From Siculibacillus lacustris (GTDB lineage Bacteria > Pseudomonadota > Alphaproteobacteria > Rhizobiales > Ancalomicrobiaceae), in NCBI RefSeq assembly GCF_004328075.1, contig NZ_SJFN01000006.1, positions 62,001 through 126,000 of the forward strand: a DNA stretch of 64,000 nucleotides, given 5' to 3'. The translations under genes were made by a program, and so were the position numbers. Numbering within the stretch: the stretch's first letter is position 1; each line of letters begins with the position of its first letter. Below the pieces are notes generated by a model. It was given only the letters and a program-made list of their open reading frames with translations, was not told where the DNA came from and did no database searches. Positions 45,245 through 54,288 of the stretch are shown here, piece after piece.

Positions 45245-46750
45245 ATGGAACGCCCGCCCATGAAAGCTCCGATCCGCCGCGTCGAGGACACCCTCCCCGC
45301 GCTCGCCCGCACGGCCCCGCACAACGCCGAGGCCGAACGCCAGTTGCTGGGCGCGATCCTGGTCAACAGCGAGACCTATTACCGCGTCTCCGACTTCCTC
45401 GAGGCCGGGCATTTCTTCCTCGAGCCGCATCGCCAGATCTACGACCTGATCGGCCAGTTGATGCGCCAGGGCAAGGCGATCTCGCCGATCACCCTGAAGA
45501 CCTTCTTCCCGGCCGAGGCCGAGATCGCCGACATGAGCGTCGCGCAGTACCTGCTGCGCATGGCCGCCGACGCCACGACGATCATCAACGCCGAAGACTA
45601 CGGCCGGGTGGTGCAGGAACTGGCGGTGCGCCGCAACCTGATCCGCATCGGCGAGGACATGGTCAACATCGCCTTCGACGCGCCGGTCGACATGCCGCCG
45701 CGCGCCCAGATCGAAGACGCCGAGCGGCGGCTGTTCGAACTGGCCGAGAAGGGCCGCTACGACGGCGGCTTCGTGACCTTCGCCGACGCCCTCAAGGGCT
45801 CGATCGAGATGGCCGAGTCGGCCTATCAGCGCGGCGGCCGCCTGTCGGGCATCTCGACCGGCATCAATTCGCTCGACTTCCGGCTCGGCGGCCTGCAGCG
45901 CTCCGATCTGGTGATCCTCGCGGGGCGCCCGGCGATGGGCAAGACGTCGCTCGCCACCAACATCGCCTTCAACATCGCCGCCGCCTACCGCGCCGAGGAA
46001 CAGGCCGACGGCCAATTGAAGACCGTCGACGGCGGCATCGTCGGCTTCTTCTCGCTGGAAATGAGCTCCGAACAGCTCGCCACCCGCATCATCTCCGAAC
46101 AGACCGAGATACCCTCGAACAAGATCCGCCGCGGCGAGCTCAACGAAGAGGATTTCGAGAAGCTGGTCGGCTGCGCCCAGGAGATGCAGCGGATTCCGCT
46201 CTACGTCGACCAGACCGGCGGCATCTCGATCTCGCAACTGGCGGCGCGGGCGCGACGGCTGAAGCGGCAGAAGGGGCTCGACGTGTTGATCGTCGATTAC
46301 CTGCAACTGCTCACCGGCTCGTCGAAGAAGAGCGACAACCGCGTCCAGGAGGTGACCGAGATCACCACCGGGCTGAAGGCGCTGGCCAAGGAGCTGAACG
46401 TGCCGATCATGGCGCTGTCGCAGTTGTCGCGTCAGGTCGAAAACCGCGAGGACAAGCGACCGCAGCTCTCGGACTTGCGCGAATCCGGCTCGATCGAGCA
46501 GGACGCCGACGTGGTGATGTTCGTTTATCGCGAGGAATATTACCTCAAGAACCAGGAGCCGCAGGAGAAGGTCGGCGACGCCTGGGTCAAGTGGCAGGAG
46601 AAGATGGACCGCATGCGCGGCATCGCCGAAGTGATCGTCGGCAAGCAGCGCCACGGACCGACCGGCACCGCCGAGCTGCACTTCGCCGGCGAATACACCC
46701 GCTTCTCCGACCTGATCCGCGAAGACCACCTGCCCGAGCGCCGCGACTGA
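45245..46750 (+). CDS. dnaB: Replicative DNA helicase DnaB
   Basis: Hexameric ring helicase at the replication fork. 501 residues. N-terminal domain (PHNAEAERQLLGAILVNSET), linker helix, and RecA-like domain with Walker A GRPAMGKTS, Walker B VLIVDYLQLLTG, and the arginine-finger region NREDKRPQLSDLRESGSIEQ. C-terminal VGKQRHGPTGTAELHF. Start at 45245 or 45260 (both ATG, same frame); neither has a strong ribosome site. No intein. Confidence 0.95.
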   Translation: MERPPMKAPIRRVEDTLPALARTAPHNAEAERQLLGAILVNSETYYRVSDFLEAGHFFLEPHRQIYDLIGQLMRQGKAISPITLKTFFPAEAEIADMSVAQYLLRMAADATTIINAEDYGRVVQELAVRRNLIRIGEDMVNIAFDAPVDMPPRAQIEDAERRLFELAEKGRYDGGFVTFADALKGSIEMAESAYQRGGRLSGISTGINSLDFRLGGLQRSDLVILAGRPAMGKTSLATNIAFNIAAAYRAEEQADGQLKTVDGGIVGFFSLEMSSEQLATRIISEQTEIPSNKIRRGELNEEDFEKLVGCAQEMQRIPLYVDQTGGISISQLAARARRLKRQKGLDVLIVDYLQLLTGSSKKSDNRVQEVTEITTGLKALAKELNVPIMALSQLSRQVENREDKRPQLSDLRESGSIEQDADVVMFVYREEYYLKNQEPQEKVGDAWVKWQEKMDRMRGIAEVIVGKQRHGPTGTAELHFAGEYTRFSDLIREDHLPERRD

Positions 46751-46848
46751 GGGGGGCGGGGCCGCAACTCGGTCCCAGCGCTCGCCGGGCTGGGCGCTCG
46801 ACGTTGCACTTCGGGTGTCTTTGCGACCTTGCCGCCGCCGCTGAAGTG

Positions 46849-49122
46849 ATGCACGCTGAGGGCGAGTGCGGGGACGGCGCACCGGCGGGGGTGGCGATGG
46901 CGGCGGACACCGAAGATCTCGAGGGCCTGCTCGGCTCGGTCAATCGCTCGGCCGAGCGCTTGCAGACGCTGTGGTTCAGCTTCATCGGCCTCACGCTCTA
47001 CGTCATCATCACGGCGCTGACGACGACGCACATGAACCTGCTCCTGAACGAGGCGCAGGTCCTGCCGATTCTAAGCATGACGGTGCCGTTGCTGCCGTTC
47101 TATGTCATCGCGCCGCTGTTCTACGTCGTCATCCATTTCTACGTGCTCTTGATGCTGACGCTGCTGGCGGGCTCGGCCAAGGTGTTCGAAGACGCATTGC
47201 GACGGGCAATTCCGATCGAGAGCGAACGCGAGACTTTTCGGGCGAGGATCGAGAACGCATTGTTTCTGCAGTTGTTGGTGGGAGCCGCGCCGGAACGCAA
47301 CGGCGTCAAAGGTCGGCTTTTGGCAGCGATGGCGCTGATCACCATCGCTGTTGCGCCGGTATTGACCTTGATCGCCCTCCAGACGCAGTTCCTGCCCTAT
47401 CACCATTTCGCCATCACTTGGCTGCACCGCGCACTGGTCGGGCTCGACCTCGTCTTAGTGCTGGTGATGTGGCGCGCCTACAGAGTGCGCTGGGGCGCGC
47501 TGCCGCCGCCCGGACCGATCACCCTATGGCGCAGACGTGGCGTGGGATGGTGGCGACGACACCTGGTCGGGCTGGTCGCCAGAAGCCTCGGGCCCTTGTT
47601 GGTCATCTGGCTCACGCTCGGGGAAGGACGCTGGGCCGGAGAGCCCTATCTCGATCCGACCGACGGACTCGATGGGGAGATTCTGGCGAACTTGGGGCTC
47701 GAAAGTTTGGTGCCGAACTGGAGTCGCGACGGCATCGCCCCTCGATATCAATTTTCGTACAATTTCACACGATTCGGCCTGCGCCCGTTGGTATGGACCG
47801 GACTCATATCCGATCGCCTAGACGTCTCGGGTGAAACGATCGTTGGTGCAGATCTCATCGACAAAGCGGACAGGGAACGAAAGTCGTTCGCCGAGGCCGA
47901 GCGCTATGTCCGCACGCGCGACTTTCGCGGAAGGGATTTCACCATGGCCGATTTCAGTGCGGCTGATATCCGGGGCGCCGATTTCAGCGGCGGGCGCACC
48001 ATTCTGAGGCGGGCGAATCTGATGAAGGCGTCGCTGCAGGGCGCGAACCTCTCGATGGCACAGATCCGAGGTTCAACCCTCCTGGCAGCGGAGATGCAGG
48101 GCGCCAATCTCTTCTCGGCCGAAATGCAGGAAGCGGTACTCGCGACGGCGCAGCTGCAAGGTGCCGAACTTTCTTCGGCAAATTTGCGAGGTGCAGATCT
48201 CTCCTTGGCAAACATGCAGGGCGCGAACCTCTCAGCGGTGCAGATGCAGGGCGCGAACCTCTCGGCGGTGCAGATGCAGGGCGCCGACCTCTCTTCGGCT
48301 GAGATGCAAGGTGCGAAACTCAGTTGGGCACAGATGCAGGGCACCAACCTCCGAGAAGCAAACCTCCAGGCAACGGACCTTAAATATGCATCGATATGTG
48401 GTTCCATCCTAGAAGGATCACAATTATCCAACGCTGACTTAAGCTATGCTCGAATCTTCCGAAATCACAGCGGACTTTCTTCATCTCCTGCTCGCATTAT
48501 AGCGATAAATACAGATCGCTTCTTCACAAGACGTATCGAACCAAATAGCGATCCAGCAGGTTTTCCATCGGAAATTTTTGAGGCCATGCCCAACGGATTT
48601 CACTTGAGTAACGAGGAACTGACGGACAAGCAGATCGAGGCTTGGCGTAAAGCTGCAACCGAACATGTCCGCGCGTACTCTTTGAGGGCAGAGATAGGCG
48701 CACGCTTCGACTGGCTCATGGGTGACCGGGCGACCGAGGACGAGGCCAATGCCGCCTTCTGGAAAGAGGCTGAACGGACATCAGCACAAACGTTTCCGAC
48801 CGCAGCCTTCTATGTCGCGCACCTTATGGAGGCATTGGAGAAGATCGCCTGCGACGCGAATGGAGACTTCCATGAGGATCGGCGATACGTAGCGAATGGA
48901 ATCCTGACTAGTCACGTCGACACGCTCATCGCAGCCGGGTTCGATACGATTCTCGAACGTCTGCGTGCGCTGCGCCGGGACCCGAAAACCTGCCCCGGGC
49001 TGGCGAGCATCAACGAAGACGATTGGTCATACGCGATCCGATCAGTTTTGCAATTTCGAGAATTCAAGGCAGCGCATCCGGGAGTGGACGACTTCCTATC
49101 CTCTGCCCCATTCGCAGATTGA
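46849..49122 (+). CDS. Multi-span membrane protein with pentapeptide repeats
   Basis: 757 residues in three parts. N-terminal membrane domain, about five spans (41-60, 77-107 as a long hairpin, 165-190, 200-220, 240-260), with the block ALTTTHMNLLLNEAQVLP. A right-handed pentapeptide-repeat helix at about 360-535, with ten-residue periodicity A[ND]LS-x3-MQG. A C-terminal helical domain (540-757) of unknown type, with WKEAERTSAQTFP. The repeat domain is probably on the cytoplasmic side. Proteins with this layout occur in several rhizobia without assigned function. The region around 48380-48640 is clearly AT-richer than its surroundings. Start uncertain: ATG 46849 or ATG 46897; the latter has the better upstream G-run. 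Directly after dnaB, but likely acquired independently. Confidence 0.82.
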   Translation: MHAEGECGDGAPAGVAMAADTEDLEGLLGSVNRSAERLQTLWFSFIGLTLYVIITALTTTHMNLLLNEAQVLPILSMTVPLLPFYVIAPLFYVVIHFYVLLMLTLLAGSAKVFEDALRRAIPIESERETFRARIENALFLQLLVGAAPERNGVKGRLLAAMALITIAVAPVLTLIALQTQFLPYHHFAITWLHRALVGLDLVLVLVMWRAYRVRWGALPPPGPITLWRRRGVGWWRRHLVGLVARSLGPLLVIWLTLGEGRWAGEPYLDPTDGLDGEILANLGLESLVPNWSRDGIAPRYQFSYNFTRFGLRPLVWTGLISDRLDVSGETIVGADLIDKADRERKSFAEAERYVRTRDFRGRDFTMADFSAADIRGADFSGGRTILRRANLMKASLQGANLSMAQIRGSTLLAAEMQGANLFSAEMQEAVLATAQLQGAELSSANLRGADLSLANMQGANLSAVQMQGANLSAVQMQGADLSSAEMQGAKLSWAQMQGTNLREANLQATDLKYASICGSILEGSQLSNADLSYARIFRNHSGLSSSPARIIAINTDRFFTRRIEPNSDPAGFPSEIFEAMPNGFHLSNEELTDKQIEAWRKAATEHVRAYSLRAEIGARFDWLMGDRATEDEANAAFWKEAERTSAQTFPTAAFYVAHLMEALEKIACDANGDFHEDRRYVANGILTSHVDTLIAAGFDTILERLRALRRDPKTCPGLASINEDDWSYAIRSVLQFREFKAAHPGVDDFLSSAPFAD

Positions 49123-49133
49123 CGCCCTCTCCC

Positions 49134-50456
49134 TCACGCCCCGGCGGGGATGTCGTCGTCGGGGGTGCCGCGGCCGGTGCGGGCGAGGCGGGCGCGCTCC
49201 ATGGCGGCCAGCCGCACGGCGATCGCCAGTTCGATCAGATGCAGCACCGCGACGAAGGCGACGACGCCGAGCCAACCGGCATCGGCCCAGAACACCCCAC
49301 CGAGCGAACCGGCGACCGACGAGCCGACATAGTAGAGCAACAGATAGAGCGCCGCGGCGTGGCTCTTGTCGCCGTCGGCGAGGATGCCGATCCAGGAACT
49401 GGCCACCGCGTGGCAGACGAAGAAGCCGATCGCCACCAGGGCGGTGCCGGCGATCACCGCGATCAGCGACGCCGGAATCAAGGTCAGTGCGACCCCGACC
49501 AGCGCCACCAGGACGCCGACGATCGACACCGGGCCGCGGCCGATGCGGTCGGCGAAGTTGCCGGCCAACGGCGAGGCGATCATCCCGAAGGTGTAGACCA
49601 GGAAGATCAGACCGACCGCGCCCTGGCCGAGGCCGTAGGGCGGCGCGGTCAGGAGGAAGCCGACGTAGTTGTAGACGGTCACGAAGGTGCCCATCACCAG
49701 GAAGCCGGTGAGGAAGAGCAGGCGCAGGCCGGGCGAGCCGAGATGGCGGCGCCAGATCGCCACGTGATAGGCGAAACCGGTGTCGCGCTTGCGCTGGAAA
49801 TTGCGCGAGGCGGGCAGCAGCGCCACGAAGCCGACCGCCGCGGCGAGGCCGAGGCAGCCGATCGCCGCCAAGGCCATGCGCCAATCGGCGTGTTCGGTGA
49901 CGAAGCCGGTGACGATGCGGCCGGCCATGCCGCCGAAGGCGGTGCCGCCGACATAGAGGCCCATCGCGGTGCCGAGGCCGGCCGGCTCGATCTCCTCGGC
50001 GAGATAGGCGATGGCCACCGCCGGGACGCCGCCGAGCGCGATGCCCTGGAGCGCCCGGAGCGCCACCAGGAGGTGCCAGTCGTGGACCGTCGCGGTGATG
50101 AGGCACAGCACCGAGACCGAGCACAGCGAGGCGAACATCAGGCTCTTGCGGCCGAAACGTTCGGCGACGACGCTGGCCGCGACGATCGCCAAGGCGAGGC
50201 AGACGGTGGTCGAGGACAGCGCCAGCGAGCTCTCGGCCGCCGAGACCCCGAATTCGCGGGCGAGCACCGGCAAGAGCGGCTGGACACAATAGAGTAGCGA
50301 GAAGGTGGCGTAGCCCGACAGGAACAGGGCGCCGGCGATGCGGCGATAGGCCCAGGTGCCGCGACGCGTCCACACCGGCTCGCGCCGCGTCGCCGCCCCG
50401 GGCGGGGGGGCGACGGCGGGCGCCGGCACGGGCGGAGGCGGGGAATTCGAAGCCAT
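49134..50456 (-). CDS. MFS transporter (YnfM-like)
   Basis: 440-residue inner-membrane transporter with 12 predicted spans. A Pro/Ala-rich N-terminal tail precedes span 1 (ALFLSGYATFSLLYCVQPLL). The MFS loop 2-3 motif is VAERFGRKSLM, and a second copy follows span 8 (FADRIGRGPVS). Similar proteins are annotated as YnfM-type drug or arabinose-related exporters. Substrate unknown. The start at 50456 is chosen because the upstream extension is only repeat DNA. Ends 11 bases from the convergent pentapeptide gene. A role in toxic-compound efflux would suit the adjacent ohrR-ohr genes, but no shared regulation is visible. Confidence 0.85.
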   Translation of the reverse strand: MASNSPPPPVPAPAVAPPPGAATRREPVWTRRGTWAYRRIAGALFLSGYATFSLLYCVQPLLPVLAREFGVSAAESSLALSSTTVCLALAIVAASVVAERFGRKSLMFASLCSVSVLCLITATVHDWHLLVALRALQGIALGGVPAVAIAYLAEEIEPAGLGTAMGLYVGGTAFGGMAGRIVTGFVTEHADWRMALAAIGCLGLAAAVGFVALLPASRNFQRKRDTGFAYHVAIWRRHLGSPGLRLLFLTGFLVMGTFVTVYNYVGFLLTAPPYGLGQGAVGLIFLVYTFGMIASPLAGNFADRIGRGPVSIVGVLVALVGVALTLIPASLIAVIAGTALVAIGFFVCHAVASSWIGILADGDKSHAAALYLLLYYVGSSVAGSLGGVFWADAGWLGVVAFVAVLHLIELAIAVRLAAMERARLARTGRGTPDDDIPAGA

Positions 50457-50705
50457 GCGGGGGCGGCCGTCGCTGGAGGGCAAGCATCGCAGACCGCGCA
50501 GGCGCCGCACGGTTCGGGCGCGCGACCTTAATCGAAGCGGGCGCCGAAGACAGCGACGATCGACATGGCAGCTGCGCGAGGGGGGCGGAAGGGCCCCGCC
50601 CGCGCGGGCGGTTGCGGGCAGCCGCGGTGCGGGAATAGCGGCGGCACGAGAGCCGCGGCCGGATCTTCGAAACCCTCGCCTTCCGGTCAGTCGCGTGTTC
50701 CCCTG

Positions 50706-50840
50706 CCGTCGTCCCCGGCGAGCCCGCAGGGCGAGGAAAGGGGACCCAGGTGACACCCGGGAAACGCCGATGGCTCACAGCCCGCCCTGGGATCCCCTTC
50801 CCCTCCGCCGGCTGATGCCGGCTCCGGCCGGGGATGACGG
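50706..50840. repeat. Palindromic intergenic element, copy A
   Basis: Begins CCGTCGTCCCCGGC and ends GCCGGGGATGACGG, with inner flanks GCAGGGCGAGGAAAGGGGAC and TCCGCCGGC...CTCCGGCC. In inverse orientation to copies B (56358-56482) and C (19441-19550). Occupies the 587-base gap between the MFS gene and ohrR, which otherwise holds no gene. Confidence 0.75.
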
Positions 50841-51000
50841 CCGAGGGACCGAATGTCGGCCCGGGGCGGGACGATGGCAGAGGGTCAGGGAAGACGGCCG
50901 AGGAGCCGGACGACGGTCGAGGGACGAACAGGCGCTCGGCCGATCGCAAGGGCGCTCCACCCGCGCCGGCGGTTGCGGGCGACCGGCATCGCCCCATATG

Positions 51001-51014
51001 ATCGTGCACGATCG
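51001..51014. promoter_or_regulatory. 14-bp palindrome before ohrR
   Basis: GATCGTGCACGATC, perfect, ending 29 bases before the ohrR start. Its inner 12 bases follow the same pattern (ATYGYGCRCRAT) as the palindrome before ohr, so it is a good candidate OhrR operator for autoregulation. Confidence 0.5.
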
Positions 51015-51043
51015 AACCTCGATCGCCCCTGAGGAAACCACCG

Positions 51044-51481
51044 ATGTCCGTTCCCGCGCCGCTCGACGATCAACTGTGTTTCGCGGTCTATGGCGCCCTG
51101 CAGGCGCTGACCCGGCGCTATCGGCCGCTGCTCGCCGAACTCGGGCTGACCTATCCGCAATATCTGGTGCTGCTGGTGCTGTGGCGCGGCGACGGGCTGT
51201 CGGTGAAGGCGCTCGGCGAGCGGCTCGACCTCGATTCCGGCACGCTGACGCCCTTGCTGAAGCGGCTCGAGGCCGCCGGTCTGGTGGCGCGGCGGCGGGC
51301 AGCCGAGGACGAGCGGGTGGTGCGGGTCGATCTCACCGATCGCGGCCGGGCTTTGGCCGAGCCGGCGGCGGCGATCGGCGGCCGGGTGTTCGGCGCCTGC
51401 GGCTTCGATCTGCCGGCGCTGATCGACTTGCGCGACGAGCTCAAGGCGCTGAAGGCCGGGCTCGACCGCACCACCGCCTGA
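51044..51481 (+). CDS. ohrR: Organic-peroxide-sensing MarR-family repressor
   Basis: Represses ohr until a reactive Cys is oxidised by organic hydroperoxide. 145 residues, winged helix. The sensing Cys12 is in LDDQLCFAVYGALQALTRRY, the classic OhrR N-terminus; YPQYLVLLVLW and the recognition part DSGTLTPLLKRLEAAGLV match the family. The loop ERVVRVDLTDRG is the wing. Another Cys near residue 125 may take part in a disulphide. Upstream of ohr in the same direction, with candidate operators in front of each gene. Confidence 0.93.
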   Translation: MSVPAPLDDQLCFAVYGALQALTRRYRPLLAELGLTYPQYLVLLVLWRGDGLSVKALGERLDLDSGTLTPLLKRLEAAGLVARRRAAEDERVVRVDLTDRGRALAEPAAAIGGRVFGACGFDLPALIDLRDELKALKAGLDRTTA

Positions 51482-51606
51482 GCCGTCAAGGACGGCCGAC
51501 CGGGTGCCGCGCGACGGCCGCGTTCGCCGAATGGGCGGCAGAGGAACCCGCAGCGAAGGGCGAGAGACGACGGGAAACGGCCCTCGACGGAATCGCGAAG
51601 ATTTAG

Positions 51607-51618
51607 ATTGCGCGCAAT
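51607..51618. promoter_or_regulatory. 12-bp palindrome before ohr
   Basis: ATTGCGCGCAAT, perfect, 51 bases before the ohr start, in an AT-richer stretch that should be the promoter. Shares the symmetric pattern ATYGYGCRCRAT with the site before ohrR. Probable OhrR operator. Confidence 0.55.
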
Positions 51619-51669
51619 TCTTTTGTGTGCGATCTTTCCCTCATCGACGCTCGAACCCGGGAGTTCCTC

Positions 51670-52083
51670 ATGCAGATCCTCTACACCGCCACCGCGACCT
51701 CCACCGGCGGCCGCGACGGCCGCACCCGCTCCGACGACGGCCTGCTCGACATCGCCCTGGCGATGCCGCCGGCGCTCGGCGGCAACGGCGCCGGCACCAA
51801 TCCGGAACAGCTGTTCGCGGCCGGTTTCTCGGCCTGTTTCCTGTCGGCGCTGAAGCTGGTCGCCGGTCAGGGCGGCGTCGCCCTGCCCAAGGAGACGGCG
51901 ATCACCGGTCGCGTGTCGATCGGCAAGTCGGACGACGGCTTCGGTCTGGCGGTGTCGCTGACCGCGACGGCGCCGGGCATCGACACGGCGGTGCTCCAGG
52001 ACCTGATCGCCAAGGCCCATCAGGTGTGCCCCTATTCCAAGGCGACGCGCGGCAACATCGAAGTCGCCCTGGCGGTCGCCTGA
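51670..52083 (+). CDS. ohr: Organic hydroperoxide reductase Ohr
   Basis: Thiol peroxidase that reduces fatty-acid and other organic hydroperoxides using lipoylated proteins. 137 residues, OsmC fold, dimer with active sites at the interface. Catalytic Cys56 (AGFSACFLSALKLVA) and resolving Cys120 (AHQVCPYSKATRGN) are both present; Arg19 or nearby and Glu in NPEQLFAA complete the site. The start at 51670 follows GGGAG. Regulated by the adjacent ohrR. Confidence 0.95.
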   Translation: MQILYTATATSTGGRDGRTRSDDGLLDIALAMPPALGGNGAGTNPEQLFAAGFSACFLSALKLVAGQGGVALPKETAITGRVSIGKSDDGFGLAVSLTATAPGIDTAVLQDLIAKAHQVCPYSKATRGNIEVALAVA

Positions 52084-52232
52084 TCGCTCCCCTCGTCCCC
52101 GTGCCGCTCCGGCGGCGCGGGGGTCCCTCCGGCGCCATCCGGTGGTCGTGCTCAGCGTCAACCCTTTAAGGTTGCATTTTGTTTTGATGCGACCGATGAT
52201 CGCAGCCGTTCCCTGGGGATGGAGGCGACACG

Positions 52233-52994
52233 ATGATCCTGACGATCGACGACAAGGGCGAGGACGTTCGGCAGCTCACGGCCGAATTGGTGAAACTCGG
52301 CTTCCTGGCGAGCGAGACGCCGATCTTCGGGGCCGAGGTGGCCAAGGCGGTGGCGCGCTTCCAGGCGAGCCATGTCGACCAGACCGGCGACCCGTTGGTC
52401 GCCGACGGCGAGGCCGGGCCGCTGACCCTGTGGGCGCTGGCGGATGCCACCAGCGGCGCGCCGACCGCGGCGCAGGTCGCCCGGCCGGCGCTGACCCTGC
52501 CGGCGACCGGCGGCTCGCAGAGCGGGCGGGCGGCGCTCGCCCGGGCGCTCGGCGAATATGCCCGCGGTGCCGGCGAGATCGGCGGCAACAAACTCGGGAT
52601 CGACGTCGAGGCCTATCAGGACCACGACCGCTCGCTCGTCGGCGAACCGTGGTGCGCCTCCTTCGTCAGCTGGTGCTTCGATCCGAGCTACGGCGGGGCC
52701 GCGCCCTTCACCCAATCGCCCTCGGCGCGGTCGCTGTGGAACGATTTCCGACGGCGCGGCTGGACCTATGCTCCGAGCGATGCCCGTCCGCCCGAGCCGG
52801 GCGACGTGATCTTCTGGTGGCGCCAGTCGCCGAACGGCAATCTCGGCCACGTCGGGCTGGTGCATTCCTACGCGGGCGGCTTCCTGCGCACCATCGAAGG
52901 CAACAAGGGCGCCTATCCGGCCCAGGTCTCGACCTTCACCTATGTGCTCGGACGGATCGATCAGCTGCTCGGCTTCGGCCAGGCGCAGCCCTGA
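52233..52994 (+). CDS. Peptidoglycan-binding and CHAP-domain protein
   Basis: 253 residues. Residues 1-72 are a peptidoglycan-binding type 1 domain (DDKGEDVRQLTAELVKLGFL). Residues about 100-245 are a CHAP amidase/endopeptidase domain with Cys141 (GEPWCASFVSWCF), His206 (NGNLGHVGLV) and the acidic residue of TIEGN. Predicted to cut the peptide part of peptidoglycan. No signal peptide is visible, so export, if any, must use another route, or the protein belongs to a phage-like or contractile-injection context; neither is nearby. GGAGGCG precedes the ATG. Confidence 0.82.
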   Translation: MILTIDDKGEDVRQLTAELVKLGFLASETPIFGAEVAKAVARFQASHVDQTGDPLVADGEAGPLTLWALADATSGAPTAAQVARPALTLPATGGSQSGRAALARALGEYARGAGEIGGNKLGIDVEAYQDHDRSLVGEPWCASFVSWCFDPSYGGAAPFTQSPSARSLWNDFRRRGWTYAPSDARPPEPGDVIFWWRQSPNGNLGHVGLVHSYAGGFLRTIEGNKGAYPAQVSTFTYVLGRIDQLLGFGQAQP

Positions 52995-53080
52995 GGGCGG
53001 GCCTTGCCGGATCCGCATCGCTGCGGCGCGGCGCCCTCGGCTTGACAGCGCCGGGGCGCGCGTCGCTTGCTCGGGTCGTC

Positions 53081-54229
53081 ATGACCGAGTCCCTCGCCCC
53101 TCTGCCCTCGCCCGTCCCGGCGCCGACGCGCCTGATCATCGATCTTTCCGCCCTCGTCGCCAACCGGCGGACGATCGCCGCACGAGTCGCGCCCGGCGTC
53201 GAGGTGGCGGCGGTGGTCAAGGCCGATGCCTATGGGGTCGGCCTGGAACCGGTGGTCACGGCGCTCGCCGCCGACGGAGCGCGGACCTTCTTCGTCGCCC
53301 ATGTCGGCGAAGGCATCGCCGCCCGCGCCATCCTCGAGCGCCGCGGCCACGGCGACGCGCGGGTGTTCGTGCTCAACGGCCTGCTCGCCGGCACCGACGA
53401 AGCCTATGCCGCCCACCGCCTGTCGCCGGTGCTCGGCTCGACGGCGGAAGTCGAGGCCTGGGCGAGCTTCGCGGGGCCCCGCGCCCTCGGGCTCGACGCG
53501 GCGCTGCACGTCGACACCGGCATGAACCGCCACGGTCTCGAAACGGCGGAAGCGGCCGCGCTGGCGCAGCGCCCCGAGCTCACCACCGCGGCCGGTATCC
53601 GGCTGGTGATGAGCCATCTCGCTTGCGCGGACGAACCGGCGCATCCGCTCAACGCGGCCCAGATCGAGCGCTTCCGCGCCGCCCGCGCGCTGTGGCCCGA
53701 TCTGCCGGGGTCGCTCGCCAATTCCGCCGGGGTGTTCCTCGATGGGGCGACCCACCACGATCTGGTGCGGCCCGGGGTCGCGGTCTATGGCGGGGCGATC
53801 GTCTCCGGCGCACCCTCGCCGATGCGGCCGGTGGTCCGGCTGGAGGCGACGATCCTGCAGGTGCGCGCCGTGCCGGCGGGCGAGACGGTCGGCTACGGCG
53901 GGCGCGAGACCACGCGGCGGGCGAGCCGCATCGCCATCCTGTCGGTCGGCTATGCCGACGGCTTCCACCGCAGCGCCTCCTCCGCCGACGGCGCCGCCGG
54001 CGCCCGCGGCGTGCTCCACGGCGTCGCGGTGCCGCTGATCGGGCGCATCTCGATGGACCTGATGGCGATTGACGTCACCGACGTGCCGAGTGCCGCGCGC
54101 GGCGACACGGTCGAACTGATCGGCGCGACGGTGACCATCCAGGAGGTCGCGGCGCGGATGGGGACCATCGACTACGAGGTCCTGACGGGGCTCGGACGGC
54201 GCTACCAGCGGGTCCATGTCGGGGGGTGA
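53081..54229 (+). CDS. alr: Alanine racemase
   Basis: PLP enzyme making D-alanine for peptidoglycan. 382 residues. PLP-binding Lys47 in AAVVKADAYGVG; HVDTGMNRHGL; the second catalytic base Tyr in LSVGYADGFHR; GRISMDLMAIDVTD. The long frame upstream is not conserved; the ATG at 53081 gives a normal N-terminus, though its ribosome site is weak. A perfect -35 hexamer TTGACA is at 53042-53047, but no good -10 follows. Backbone gene after dnaB in this order. Confidence 0.93.
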   Translation: MTESLAPLPSPVPAPTRLIIDLSALVANRRTIAARVAPGVEVAAVVKADAYGVGLEPVVTALAADGARTFFVAHVGEGIAARAILERRGHGDARVFVLNGLLAGTDEAYAAHRLSPVLGSTAEVEAWASFAGPRALGLDAALHVDTGMNRHGLETAEAAALAQRPELTTAAGIRLVMSHLACADEPAHPLNAAQIERFRAARALWPDLPGSLANSAGVFLDGATHHDLVRPGVAVYGGAIVSGAPSPMRPVVRLEATILQVRAVPAGETVGYGGRETTRRASRIAILSVGYADGFHRSASSADGAAGARGVLHGVAVPLIGRISMDLMAIDVTDVPSAARGDTVELIGATVTIQEVAARMGTIDYEVLTGLGRRYQRVHVGG

Positions 54230-54288
54230 GAGGGCGACGCATCTTCGGATGCGCCGAACGACACCGCCCGGCGACGACCGCCGGTCCG

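Noticed and set aside
53042-53070. TTGACA as an alr promoter
   Set aside because: The -35 is perfect, but no acceptable -10 lies at 16-18 bases and the start codon is too close.
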